Assembly (NCBI GenBank): GCA_002716045.1
Contig: PAZC01000010.1
Coordinates: 54,691-104,780 of the forward strand
Direction: 5' to 3'
DNA length: 50,090 bases
From: Opitutia bacterium
Lineage (GTDB): Bacteria > Verrucomicrobiota > Verrucomicrobiia > Opitutales > Seribacteraceae
Shown: positions 37,092 to 45,854 of the stretch, one piece after another
Numbering within the stretch: position 1 is the stretch's first letter
How the letters are laid out: the number at the start of each line of letters is the position of its first letter
Made by a program: the position numbers and the translations under genes
Notes under the pieces: generated by a model
Database searches by the model: none
Told to the model about the DNA's origin: nothing
Seen by the model: only the letters and a program-made list of their open reading frames with translations

Positions 37092-37147
37092 AAAAAGATT
37101 CGCACAAAACCCTTGTCTGGCGAGGAAGTCAAACGAGGAAACTAAAA

Positions 37148-38626
37148 TTAACGCCTTAGTTTGCGATCGTAGTATTGCTCGTTCTTGGGCCTGCGTACCG
37201 GGATCACGAGACCGCCGGTTGCATCCAGTTCATCGAAAAGCTTTTCCCGCAACTCAAGGATTCGTTCACGATGAGCGGGCAAAGATATGAGATTGTGGCG
37301 CTCATGAGGATCGTTGCTGAGGTCGTAGAAACCGTTTCTATCCCAGAGGCCGTGGTAAAAGATGTATTTCTCCCGATCGGTCCGTATGGCAAAGGTAGTG
37401 GGATTGGCAGGGAAATTCCATTCCCAGTGGTATTCGTAGACAAAGTGCTCGCGCCAAGTAGTTTTCCCATTCTTGTCCTGTAAGAGAGAGAGCATGGAGC
37501 GTCCATCCATTTTAGGTTTTTTAGGCAGAGGCGCTCCGGCGAGCTCCAGGATAGTTGGAGCCAGGTCGACGTTTAGCACCATCTGCTTGATTGTAGTGCC
37601 GGGCTTGATCAATCCAGGTGCGCGAGCAAGCAAGGGTATGCGAATGGATTCCTCGAAGGCGTCGCGCTTATCGTAAAAGCCATGTTCTCCGAGGGCGAAC
37701 CCGTTGTCGCCCAGATAAATGACCAAGGTATCTTTAGTAAGATTCAGTTTGTCCAGACGGTCGAGGACCCGGCCCACGTTTTCATCGAGCCCATGAACGG
37801 TTTCGCAAAAGTCATGATACAACTTATCGAAAGAAGGTACCGGATCTTTGTCGAAGGCACCTGTTTGCATGTGATCTATCCCGTGGATTCCGTAACGACG
37901 CTCACGGATCCAATTGGATTGCGAACGATAGTTTTCCTCAGTGTTGGCCATGGTTTCAGGGTAATCGATGGCCTTGCCTTCATACCGCTTGGCGTGGCGC
38001 GGGGCAGGTTGGAAGGGATAATGCACCGCCTTGTATCCAATTTGCAGGAAAAAGGGTTTTTCTTTTGCTGTTTTTTTGGCGACTTCATCGAGCCAAGAGA
38101 CGGCTTGGTCCGTCAATCGGTCCGTAGTGTAGCCCTCGAACTCTTTCCGTTTGCCGTTAATGTTAAAGGTGGGATTCATGTATACGCCTTGGCCTGGAAA
38201 GCTGACCCAATGATGGAATCCCTTGCGTGGACTATCGTCTTCATGGCCCATATGCCATTTCCCGACGTAACCTGTTTGGTAGCCTGCCTCTTGCAAGTAC
38301 TCGGGGAAGAATCGCGTGCCAACCGGAACAGGTCGTTGGTTGTCCACCACCCTGTGGTGTCGCATGTATTGACCGGTCAAGATGGATGCTCGGCTCGGCG
38401 AACACAGGGAAGTGGTAACGAATGCATTGGCAAAGTGAGCCCCTTCCCGAGCAATTCTGTCTAAATTGGGGGTTTCTAGGAATTCGGGTGCCTTTTCCAT
38501 GAAACCGAGGAAGTCATAACGATGGTCGTCGCTCAAAATGAGGACAACGTTTCGTGGCTTTGCGTCAGAGGAAAGGACGAGAAGTCCTAGTAACAGTAGT
38601 CTAAAGGTAGAGGATATGGCTTTCAT
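37148..38626 (-). CDS. Secreted type-I sulfatase (CSPSR motif)
   Basis: 492 residues from the ATG at 38624-38626 (MKAISSTFRLLLLGLLVLSSDAK); an ATG three codons upstream is also possible. LSDDHRYDFLGF (Asp33-Asp34), C-S-P-S-R (Cys75), GKWHMGHEDDSPRKGFHHW, YLGDNGFALGEHGFYDKRDAFEESIRIPLLARAPG (in part) and FYDLSNDPHERHNL. The DKRDAFEESIRIPL block groups it with heparan/N-acetylglucosamine-6-sulfatase-like enzymes of polysaccharide degraders. It is divergent from the third PhoD-like gene, with only 85 nt between the starts, so the two are probably regulated together. Confidence 0.94.
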   Translation of the reverse strand: MKAISSTFRLLLLGLLVLSSDAKPRNVVLILSDDHRYDFLGFMEKAPEFLETPNLDRIAREGAHFANAFVTTSLCSPSRASILTGQYMRHHRVVDNQRPVPVGTRFFPEYLQEAGYQTGYVGKWHMGHEDDSPRKGFHHWVSFPGQGVYMNPTFNINGKRKEFEGYTTDRLTDQAVSWLDEVAKKTAKEKPFFLQIGYKAVHYPFQPAPRHAKRYEGKAIDYPETMANTEENYRSQSNWIRERRYGIHGIDHMQTGAFDKDPVPSFDKLYHDFCETVHGLDENVGRVLDRLDKLNLTKDTLVIYLGDNGFALGEHGFYDKRDAFEESIRIPLLARAPGLIKPGTTIKQMVLNVDLAPTILELAGAPLPKKPKMDGRSMLSLLQDKNGKTTWREHFVYEYHWEWNFPANPTTFAIRTDREKYIFYHGLWDRNGFYDLSNDPHERHNLISLPAHRERILELREKLFDELDATGGLVIPVRRPKNEQYYDRKLRR

Positions 38627-38711
38627 GGTGCTCAATGTTCAAATGTACTCCTTTGCATGGCAACACGATTTCACGAGAATGTGGCTTGACCATAGCGACT
38701 TCAGCGAAACC

Positions 38712-40583
38712 ATGAGACCAGTGAACCCAATCGTCTTGCTTTCCTTGTTCCTCCTTGTCCCCTGCCTTTGGAGCAAGGCACCGATTCCCACTCCCGCATC
38801 CGATCCAATTGTCGGGCCTATCGAACCTTATTTTTTCAAGAAAATATTAAATGGTCGCGATTTGGATGGGGGCATTGCCCGCCACTGGAAAGATCCCGAG
38901 CTCAGGGCGATTCTCAAGAAACACCAAATCGATTTGTTCGGAGGCCCCATGCTGGGAGACGTTACGGATACCGCTGCCAAGTTCTGGTTGCGGGCTACCC
39001 AACCGTGTGAACTCAGCGTGAAGGTCAAGGAGCGATCCAGTGGGAAGCAGGTTTTTTACGGGAAGGCGAAAGCAAACGAAGAGAATGACCTGGTCGTTGT
39101 CCTTCAAGCGAAAGGGCTGAAGCCATTCACCGAATACATTGTGGATTTTACCGATGAAATGGGGGCCGTTGGGCGAAAGGAGAACCATTTCCGCACATCG
39201 CCGGCAAAGGGACAGAAAGCAAGGTTCATAGTCGGCTTCGGTGGCGGGGCGCGCTACAATCCACCTAAAGAGCGTATTTGGAAGACGATAGCCGATCGTT
39301 CTCCGCATGCCTTCCTTTTTCTCGGAGACAATCTCTACCAGGACAAGCCCACGCACCGCAACCTGCAGCGGGTTTATTACTATCGCAGACAAATGCGTCC
39401 CGAGTTCGTTGAACTTTCTGCAAGCACTGCCTGTTATGCTATCTGGGATGACCATGACTTCGGGGCCAATGACGTGTCCGGCGGGCTCGATCCTTTCAAG
39501 CCAAACTGGAAGTTGCCTGTCTGGAAGGTGTTCAAGGAAAACTGGCCGAATCCCTATTTCGGCGGCGGGGAAAAGCAGCCCGGGTGCTGGTTCGATTTCT
39601 CAATTGGCGACGTTGATTTCTTCATGACGGATGGGCGCTACTACCGCGATTTCAAGCAAGGCACCATGTTGGGGCCCACCCAAAAGAAATGGCTCAAGGA
39701 GAAGCTCAGCGCTTCGACCGCCAGCTTCAAGGTAATTGCGTCAGGTACTTTGTGGACAGAAACCGCGGACAAGGGAGGTAAGGACTCTTGGTGGGGCGTG
39801 CCCGGGGAGCGCGAGGAAATCTTTTCGCTGATTGACGAGGAGAAAATTGGCGGCGTCATCTTGTTGTCGGCGGACAGGCACCGCACTGACGTTTATGAGA
39901 TCAAGCGACCCAAGGGATACGCCTTGTACGAGTTCGAGACATCCAAGTTGACCAACAATCATACGCACGGGACCAAGAAGGAAGCGCTCTTTTCCTACAA
40001 CAAAGGAAACTTCTTCGGCCTACTTGATTTCGATCTCACCAAGAAAGACCCCGAAATGACTTTTCGCTGCATCACCATCGACAATGAGGAAGTCTACAAC
40101 TTGACCCTCAAGCGATCGCAATTGCAGGCGAAGGCCTCTTCAGGTGAAGGCACGGATCCGAAATTCAACTTTGATTACAGCAAGAAGGGGCCACATGGAT
40201 CCCCCAACAGTATTGTGGTTGCCGGAACACAAGCATCCGTCGTCTTCGAGGTGAAGAGTGGTTTCGGTATTGGTTCGGGCAAGATCCACTTGGCGGAAGG
40301 CGATTGGCCGAAGGAGGTCGTCGTGCGTCTTCACTTGGGCGGACTCGAGGGATTTAATGTCTCAAATGGCAAGAAGGTTTTTAAAGGATTCCACATGTCC
40401 AACAAAGGCAACGGCACCCAAAAGGAGGAACTGAAGACCCGCATGCTCGACTTGCAGGGCAATCCGCTCAAGGGGAAATATCTCCTGAAATCCAAAGGCT
40501 ATTACGACGTCACTATACCCTCGGCACTGCTCACGCCCGAGGTGAAGGAACTGAAAATCAATTGGGTTGATTTCTATCGGTGA
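38712..40583 (+). CDS. PhoD-like phosphatase (third copy)
   Basis: 623 residues from the ATG at 38712, the start of a signal peptide (MRPVNPIVLLSLFLLVPCLWSKA). A fibronectin-like N-terminal region (MLGDVTDTAAKFWLRATQPCELSVKV, in part) leads to the metallophosphatase core: ARFIVGFGGGARYNPP, HAFLFLGDNLYQDKPTHRN, CYAIWDDHDFGANDVSGG, FFMTDGRYYRD and GVILLSADRHRTDVYEI. The last 150 residues are an extra beta-rich domain (IVVAGTQASVVFEVKSGFGIGSGKI). It differs from the two other PhoD-like proteins in both flanking domains, so the three are not recent duplicates. Likely secreted phosphoester hydrolase. Confidence 0.9.
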   Translation: MRPVNPIVLLSLFLLVPCLWSKAPIPTPASDPIVGPIEPYFFKKILNGRDLDGGIARHWKDPELRAILKKHQIDLFGGPMLGDVTDTAAKFWLRATQPCELSVKVKERSSGKQVFYGKAKANEENDLVVVLQAKGLKPFTEYIVDFTDEMGAVGRKENHFRTSPAKGQKARFIVGFGGGARYNPPKERIWKTIADRSPHAFLFLGDNLYQDKPTHRNLQRVYYYRRQMRPEFVELSASTACYAIWDDHDFGANDVSGGLDPFKPNWKLPVWKVFKENWPNPYFGGGEKQPGCWFDFSIGDVDFFMTDGRYYRDFKQGTMLGPTQKKWLKEKLSASTASFKVIASGTLWTETADKGGKDSWWGVPGEREEIFSLIDEEKIGGVILLSADRHRTDVYEIKRPKGYALYEFETSKLTNNHTHGTKKEALFSYNKGNFFGLLDFDLTKKDPEMTFRCITIDNEEVYNLTLKRSQLQAKASSGEGTDPKFNFDYSKKGPHGSPNSIVVAGTQASVVFEVKSGFGIGSGKIHLAEGDWPKEVVVRLHLGGLEGFNVSNGKKVFKGFHMSNKGNGTQKEELKTRMLDLQGNPLKGKYLLKSKGYYDVTIPSALLTPEVKELKINWVDFYR

Positions 40584-40591
40584 CGGAAGAC

Positions 40592-41884
40592 TTAGACCTT
40601 TGGTTTCCAGCCTTCCCTATATTCGCGACCCCATAGCTTTTCGCCGTTCCGGCTCTTGATCAGTTTGCCACCTTTCTTCGGGTCGCATGTCAGGGCTCCG
40701 GAAGTACGGTAGGCAATATTGCCTAGATGGCAGAGTTTCGAGCTGTTTTGGACGTCTCCGATCTCCGAATTGAGCTTCACGCTTTTGTCCCGAATCGCAT
40801 CTATGAAATTTTGGAAGTGGGCAGGTTCTCCCCCTGGTCCCGACTTCTTTTCCAGCTCTTTCCCATCTCGATCTAGGATTTGATAGTCATTGCTTCCTTT
40901 CATGACCATCGAGCCCTTTTCGCCATAGAACTTGCAGAAAGGCAGGTTTTCGTCTCGGCGGGGATCGCAACTGCTCCCGTTCCAAGATGCGTAGCAGTCT
41001 CCGAAGTGGAAGGTCGCTTCCCCGGTATCCGGGGTTTCTTGGTCATCTTCATGGTAGTATCGACCGCCGTTGTAGGTGACTCGCTCGGGCAAATCGACGC
41101 CGAGCCCCCATCGAGCGATGTCAAGGGAATGCACTCCATTGTTGGCGATTTCGCCACCTCCCCAGTGCCATCGCCAATGCCAATTGTAGTGAACCAGATT
41201 ATCAACGTAGGGGAAATGGGGTGTGGGTCCTTCCCATAATTCATAGTTCAGGTTGGCCGGTGGTTTGCTTGGTTTGCCTTTGCCGATCGAAGGACGTCGG
41301 TTATTATACCAAGTACGAGCGGAAAGCACCTTTCCTATAACTCCTTCTCGAAGGCGTTGAATGCCTTCGCGAACAAAAGGATAGCTTCGCCGTTGGTTGC
41401 CCATCTGGACGCGTTTGTCGTACTTCCGCGAGGCTGCCACGATCATGTCAGCTTCCGCCATGTTGTGACTGCCGGGTTTCTCGACATAGACGTGTTTGCC
41501 TGCCTGCATGGCAAGTACTGCTGCCGGCGTGTGCCAAAAGTTCGGGGCTGCAATGGATAACGCATCCAGTTCCTTGTCTTCCAGTATCCGACGAAAGTCA
41601 TGCACCCCCAGCGCTTTCACTTTGCCCAATGCTCGAGCACCTCTTTGCAAACGACTTTCATCGACGTCGCAAACGTAAGCTACCGAGACATTGGGGGTTT
41701 CCGCGAAACGTCGCACGTGAGCCACGCCTCTGCTCAAACCCATTACGCCGACTTGAAGCGCATTGTTTTTCTTGTTGGCGGCCCGGATGGCATGGGGGGA
41801 GGCCAGCAGAGTTGTTCCAGCGAGACTAGTTCTTTTCAAGAAACTTCGACGTGAGGAGGATTCAGCTGAACTCTTTATTTTCAT
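40592..41884 (-). CDS. Tat-exported Gfo/Idh/MocA-family oxidoreductase
   Basis: 430 residues. The twin-arginine signal S-R-R-S-F-L-K followed by RTSLAGTTLLASPHAIRAA is clear, so the folded, cofactor-loaded enzyme is exported. The NAD(P)-binding fold has LQVGVMGLSRGVAHVRRF and VAYVCDVDESRLQRGARALGKVKALGV (in part). Family motifs LDALSIAAPNFWHTPAAVLAMQAGKHVYVEKPGSHNMAEADMIV (in part) contain the catalytic EKP Lys. A metal- or substrate-binding NNGVHSLDIARWGLG follows. Members oxidise or reshuffle sugar hydroxyls; substrate unknown. Convergent with PhoD (8 nt between stops). Confidence 0.93.
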   Translation of the reverse strand: MKIKSSAESSSRRSFLKRTSLAGTTLLASPHAIRAANKKNNALQVGVMGLSRGVAHVRRFAETPNVSVAYVCDVDESRLQRGARALGKVKALGVHDFRRILEDKELDALSIAAPNFWHTPAAVLAMQAGKHVYVEKPGSHNMAEADMIVAASRKYDKRVQMGNQRRSYPFVREGIQRLREGVIGKVLSARTWYNNRRPSIGKGKPSKPPANLNYELWEGPTPHFPYVDNLVHYNWHWRWHWGGGEIANNGVHSLDIARWGLGVDLPERVTYNGGRYYHEDDQETPDTGEATFHFGDCYASWNGSSCDPRRDENLPFCKFYGEKGSMVMKGSNDYQILDRDGKELEKKSGPGGEPAHFQNFIDAIRDKSVKLNSEIGDVQNSSKLCHLGNIAYRTSGALTCDPKKGGKLIKSRNGEKLWGREYREGWKPKV

Positions 41885-41921
41885 TTCGAGCTATTTTGCG
41901 AGTGTTCACTTAATTGGAGCT

Positions 41922-41954
41922 AGGCGTCCTTTTGCTTGAGATACGCCTTTTTTT
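41922..41954 (+). terminator. Terminator-like hairpin in the leader of the kinase gene
   Basis: AGGCGT (41922-41927) pairs with ACGCCT (41943-41948), followed by a run of T to 41954. It points toward the kinase gene, with no plus-strand gene before it, so it could be an attenuator in the kinase leader. A 6-bp stem with a 15-nt loop is weak, and chance is possible. Confidence 0.25.
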
Positions 41955-42027
41955 GTGGAATACGTTGCAACAATTCTTGCTTGTCGAGCAATTTGCAAGA
42001 TATTGATGATAGCTCCCTCTATCCGTG

Positions 42028-43032
42028 ATGAATCCAGAACAACCCGAGCACTTGAACTTCGACGGCGGTTTCTTTCGACTGGATGAAACTGACAGGGAGT
42101 TGGCTCTGCACTGGAAGAGCGGTTCCCTCAAATACAGTCAGTTCAAATTGCTTAAGGAAGGTGGAGTGGCAAAACTATACTCATGCCTAGACCGCAATTT
42201 GCGACGCAGGGTCGTTTACAAAACCCTGAAGGAAAGCCACGTCGATGATGAGATTGAGCTGCAGCGATTTATGCGTGAAGCCCGAGTGACGGCGAATATC
42301 GCTCATCCGGGAACCGTGCCGGTCTATGAATTGGGGCGAGACAGAGTTGGTGTTCCATTTTTCACAATGAAGCTCATTCATGGGAGAGATTTACGGGAAG
42401 TCATGACTTCCTTGCGAGCTGGGGAAACCAAGACTTCGCGGGTCTTCACCTTGCCCGTGATGCTTGAAATAATTCTTCAAGTCTGTCATGTTCTTGCCTA
42501 TGCGCATTCTCGTGGCGTGATTCACCGTGACTTAAAGCCAGCAAATGTCCTGACAAGTCAATTTGAGGCGAATTACGTCATCGATTGGGGGTTGGCCAAG
42601 GTATGGGGCGAGCCGGAAGTCAGCAGTCCACGCATGGCAGCGCAGGAGAATCCTGGCATAACGCCAGTCGGAAGACGATATGGCACTCCTCTATATATGG
42701 CTCCCGAGTTGGCCCGCGGAGATGCTCAGGTTGATACTCGAGTGGATATCTTCGCCATCGGGCATCTGCTTTTTGAAGCCCTCACCCATCAACAGTTGCT
42801 GACAGGAGAAACTGTTGATGATGTGTTGGAGCAGTTGATTGAAAAGCCTTTGCCCAAGCCCAGTGAAGTGGTCAGCTCGCGCAAGGTGCCTCCTGCTCTC
42901 GAGAGGATCTGCCTGCGGGCATTGGAGAAAGAACCCAAGGACCGCTACCCCGATGTTACTAGCCTAAGCGATGATTTAACTGCATTTCTCCGAACTTTCT
43001 CCGAGTCCGAAAGCCAAAAAGGCTTTGAATAG
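42028..43032 (+). CDS. Cytoplasmic Hanks-type Ser/Thr protein kinase
   Basis: 334 residues. The kinase domain spans about 37-325: a loosened glycine loop (KEGGVAKLY), VAIK-type Lys65 (VVYKTLK), Glu of the C-helix in FMREARVTANIAHPG, the catalytic loop HRDLKPANV (Asp168, Asn173), DWG (Asp186, in place of DFG, usual for PVC kinases), YGTPLYMAPELARG and a terminal ERICLRALEKEPKDRYP. The catalytic residues are intact. No membrane helix or sensor domain follows, unlike PASTA kinases; the first 36 residues (NFDGGFFRLDETDRELALHW) are unassigned. The ATG at 42028 overlaps a GTG at 42025. Targets unknown. Confidence 0.93.
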   Translation: MNPEQPEHLNFDGGFFRLDETDRELALHWKSGSLKYSQFKLLKEGGVAKLYSCLDRNLRRRVVYKTLKESHVDDEIELQRFMREARVTANIAHPGTVPVYELGRDRVGVPFFTMKLIHGRDLREVMTSLRAGETKTSRVFTLPVMLEIILQVCHVLAYAHSRGVIHRDLKPANVLTSQFEANYVIDWGLAKVWGEPEVSSPRMAAQENPGITPVGRRYGTPLYMAPELARGDAQVDTRVDIFAIGHLLFEALTHQQLLTGETVDDVLEQLIEKPLPKPSEVVSSRKVPPALERICLRALEKEPKDRYPDVTSLSDDLTAFLRTFSESESQKGFE

Positions 43033-43033
43033 C

Positions 43034-43066
43034 ATAAGCTTGGGCTTATCGTGACTGCCTTTTTTC
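43034..43066 (+). terminator. Weak terminator-like hairpin after the kinase gene
   Basis: ATAAGC (43034-43039) pairs with GCTTAT (43044-43049) around a 4-nt loop; a T-run comes 10 nt later (about 43060). The distance to the T-run makes this uncertain. Confidence 0.28.
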
Positions 43067-43106
43067 CTATGATTCCTTCTCAAGTTTTCATCTCAATTGG
43101 AAAGCA

Positions 43107-44075
43107 GTGAAGAAACCAATTCTTTTTCAGTTTTTTGTTTTTTACATGATAGGCCTTGGCTTATATGCAAAGAGGGAGATCAAGGTTGGCCTGATTGGTC
43201 TGGATACATCACATGCAGTGGCCTTCACGAAGATACTGAATGATCCGAAGCATCCTCAGCACGTGTCTGGCGGCAAAGTGGTTGCGGCTTTCAAGGGCGG
43301 TAGTCCAGACATCCCCTCAAGCTGGGATCGTGTGGACAAGTACACGGAGAAGTTGAAATCCGAATTCGGGGTCAAGCTCTACCCTACCATCGAACTGATG
43401 TGCAAGGAAATCGACGCCGTCTTGCTTGAGAGTGTGGATGGCCGACCACACTTGAAGCAGGCGATTCCAGTCATAGAAGCGGGCCTCCCGATGTTCATCG
43501 ACAAACCAGTGGCAGGTTCCCTTAAGGATGCTTTGGCCATTTTTGCCTTGGCCAAGAAAAAGGGTGTTCCCGTGTTCACTTCGTCTTCCCTCCGTTTCGC
43601 GAAGAACACCCAAGAAGTGAGAAATGGCAGCATAGGAAAAGTTAAACGGTGCGAAACCTTTTCGCCATGTGCCATCGAGCCCCATCATCCAGACCTCTTT
43701 TGGTACGGAATTCACGGAGTGGAATCTCTTTTTACAGTTATGGGCCCCGATTGCATCTCCGTAAAACGCGGGCTGACGGAGGACGGCAAAATCGAAGTGG
43801 TTGGGAAGTGGAAAGGTGGCCGAATCGGAATTTACCGCGAAGGCAAGGGGTTTGGCGGAAAGGCAATCGGAGACAAAGGAAAGGCTCCGGTTGGCTCCTT
43901 TGATGGATACGCTCCATTGTTGGCTGAAATCATACCCTTTTACAAAACGGGCAAGCCACCTGTGTCGGTTGAGGAATCGTTGGCGATTTACGCTTTTATG
44001 GAAGCCGCCGACGAGAGCAAGCGTCGCAAGGGAGCCGAAGTGAAATTGGCGGAGATCCTCAAGGACAATAGATGA
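43107..44075 (+). CDS. Gfo/Idh/MocA-like oxidoreductase, exported
   Basis: 322 residues starting at a GTG (43107) preceded by GGAAA. N-terminal hydrophobic segment (PILFQFFVFYMIGLGLYAK) looks like a signal peptide. The Rossmann part has IKVGLIGLDTSHAVAF and the family block EIDAVLLESVDGRPHLKQAIPVIEAGLPMFIDKPVAGSLKDALAIF (in part), with the DKP Lys in place of the usual EKP. C-terminal YAPLLAEIIPFYKTGKPPVSVEESLAIYAFMEAADESKRRKG is family-typical. Lacks the Tat motif of its relative at 40592, so whether it folds with NAD(P) outside the cell is unclear. Its stop overlaps the next ATG by 4 nt. Confidence 0.88.
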   Translation: MKKPILFQFFVFYMIGLGLYAKREIKVGLIGLDTSHAVAFTKILNDPKHPQHVSGGKVVAAFKGGSPDIPSSWDRVDKYTEKLKSEFGVKLYPTIELMCKEIDAVLLESVDGRPHLKQAIPVIEAGLPMFIDKPVAGSLKDALAIFALAKKKGVPVFTSSSLRFAKNTQEVRNGSIGKVKRCETFSPCAIEPHHPDLFWYGIHGVESLFTVMGPDCISVKRGLTEDGKIEVVGKWKGGRIGIYREGKGFGGKAIGDKGKAPVGSFDGYAPLLAEIIPFYKTGKPPVSVEESLAIYAFMEAADESKRRKGAEVKLAEILKDNR

Positions 44076-44710
44076 AAGTAGCCAAGATCATTCTTCCATG
44101 GCTGCTTTTCGGATTCGCTAACCTGCAATCTGCGCCTGTGGGATGGAACAAGGTCGATACCAAAGATGGGGTTACGGTATACGAGAAGAAGACGGGAGAC
44201 TTTCTGGCTTTTCGAGGTGAGGGCCAAATCATTGCACCCATTGGCAAACTGCTCTACGTCATCGAGGATCCGATCCATTGGCACAAGTGGATCGAAAACT
44301 TGGACAAGGGAAGAGTCCTCGAGAAAAAAGGCCCTTTTCACAAGGTCTTTTATCAATCCTTTGACTCTCCTTTTCCTGCCGCGGACCGAGATATTGTTTA
44401 CGAAGCCAAGACTCGTCGAGAAGCCGACACGGGAAAGGTTTTCGTCGAAATGAAGTCGGTGCAACATCCCAAAGCGCCCAAAACTGTGGGCGTGAGGGTG
44501 CACCTAAAGTATACTCGTTACGAAATTACGCCCCTGTCTGGAGGCAAACTACACGTTGTCTTGGAAACCTTGTCCGATCCGGGCGGATCCCTCCCGAACT
44601 TCCTTGTCAATTGGGCTCAACAAGACTACCCCGTCAAATTGTTCCAAGGACTTCGCATGCAGGTCAAGAAGCCTTATGCCAAATTGGCGCCTCTCCCCCC
44701 CGCCAAGTGA
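44072..44710 (+). CDS. Secreted START-domain-like lipid-binding protein
   Basis: 212 residues with a short signal peptide (MKVAKIILPWLLFGFANLQSA). The remainder is one START/Bet-v1-like domain: GWNKVDTKDGVTVYEKK, FLAFRGEGQIIAPIGKLLYVIEDPIHWHKWIEN (in part), FHKVFYQSFDSPFPAADRDIVYEAK (in part), YTRYEITPLSGGKLHVVLETLSDPGGSLPNFLVNW (in part). The 'SPFPAADRD' and 'GSLPNFLVN' segments are START hallmarks. Bacterial members bind hydrophobic ligands; ligand unknown. Start overlaps the Gfo/Idh stop, and the S41 peptidase begins 20 nt downstream: likely one operon. Confidence 0.9.
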   Translation: MKVAKIILPWLLFGFANLQSAPVGWNKVDTKDGVTVYEKKTGDFLAFRGEGQIIAPIGKLLYVIEDPIHWHKWIENLDKGRVLEKKGPFHKVFYQSFDSPFPAADRDIVYEAKTRREADTGKVFVEMKSVQHPKAPKTVGVRVHLKYTRYEITPLSGGKLHVVLETLSDPGGSLPNFLVNWAQQDYPVKLFQGLRMQVKKPYAKLAPLPPAK

Positions 44711-44730
44711 AATCAACCATTTGTGATCCT

Positions 44731-45804
44731 ATGAAAGCTTTCCGTGCCTCAATTGCATTCCTTGTTCTTTTTGTTGGTGCCTCCCTGCAGGCAAAGCCAG
44801 ACAAAAAGCAAAGCAATGATCCAGAAGTCAATTTCCAGGACCTGTGGCAAACCTTTAACAAGCGATATGCTTTCTTTGAATTGCGCGGCGTCGACTGGCA
44901 GAGGCAATACAAGATATTTCGCCCGAAGGTAACCAAGGAGACCACGGACAAGGAGTTGTTTGAGATTTTTTGCGCCATGTTGGCTCCCCTCAAGGATGGA
45001 CACGTTAACCTCAAGGCAAAGGGCGCCGATGGTTTCAAGGGAAAATACAATCCCGAGCACACCCCTGATTTCTACAAGGAGTTTTCCACCGATCGTTCAG
45101 TGAAAGAACTGTTTGCGTTGTCAGAAAAAAACCTCGAACAAAAAGGCTTTGGCCCGGCCAAGGACGACACCATGTTGTTTCGCCATGCGAAGTCAGAGGA
45201 ACTGGGATATTTACGAGTACTGGAATTCGAGGGACTTTCCAGGAAAAAAGCCGATACTGCCCTCAACCGCATCATGGATGCGTTTGAGGGGCTTGACGGC
45301 CTCATCATCGACATTCGCGACAATCCGGGTGGAACCGATGCCATGGTTTACCAAATTGCCGGCCGCTTCGTCGACAAGAAGCGAGTCGGGCACCATAGGC
45401 GAACAAAGACTGGACCTGGTGAAGAGGATTTCAGCGAAGTAAAGACAAGGATGCTTAAGCCTTTGGGCAAAAAGCAATTCACTAAGCCCGTGGTTCTACT
45501 CACCAATGACACCTCCTTCAGCGCCGCCGATGTTTTTTCCATGGTGATGAAGGAGTTGCCGCACGTGCATGTCATTGGCGACCACACGAATGGCATTTTT
45601 TCCAACATGTTTGAGACCAAGCTTCCCAACGGTTGGAAATACACGTTCTCCTTTCAGCGCTATTATTCAGCCGATATGGTATGCTTTGAGGCCAAGGGGA
45701 TTCCCGTGCATCAAGAAGTGCTAAATCGCAAAGGCGATCTCGAGAAGGGTGTCGACCCAGTGATTCAGGCCGCCTTGAAGCATCTTTGGACACATACCAA
45801 GTAG
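44731..45804 (+). CDS. Secreted S41-family serine peptidase
   Basis: 357 residues from the ATG at 44731 (signal peptide MKAFRASIAFLVLFVGASLQAK). A helical N-terminal cap (VNFQDLWQTFNKRYAFFELRGVDWQ, in part) precedes the tail-specific protease core: LGYLRVLEFEGLSRK, DGLIIDIRDNPGGTDAMVYQIAGRF (in part), VVLLTNDTSFSAADVFSMVMKELPHV (catalytic Ser in the FSAAD segment) and VIGDHTNGIFS. No PDZ domain is visible, which places it with the PDZ-less S41 (tricorn/IRBP-like) members. It lies in the START-S41-sulfatase run (50 nt before the sulfatase ATG). Confidence 0.9.
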   Translation: MKAFRASIAFLVLFVGASLQAKPDKKQSNDPEVNFQDLWQTFNKRYAFFELRGVDWQRQYKIFRPKVTKETTDKELFEIFCAMLAPLKDGHVNLKAKGADGFKGKYNPEHTPDFYKEFSTDRSVKELFALSEKNLEQKGFGPAKDDTMLFRHAKSEELGYLRVLEFEGLSRKKADTALNRIMDAFEGLDGLIIDIRDNPGGTDAMVYQIAGRFVDKKRVGHHRRTKTGPGEEDFSEVKTRMLKPLGKKQFTKPVVLLTNDTSFSAADVFSMVMKELPHVHVIGDHTNGIFSNMFETKLPNGWKYTFSFQRYYSADMVCFEAKGIPVHQEVLNRKGDLEKGVDPVIQAALKHLWTHTK

Positions 45805-45854
45805 AAATTATCCATTTGTTCATCCAAACCTTCAATTATTTTGCTTTGATCCCT

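Noticed and set aside
37682-38464. Plus-strand open frame of 260 codons
   Set aside because: Lies entirely opposite the sulfatase at 37148-38626 and has no recognisable domain.
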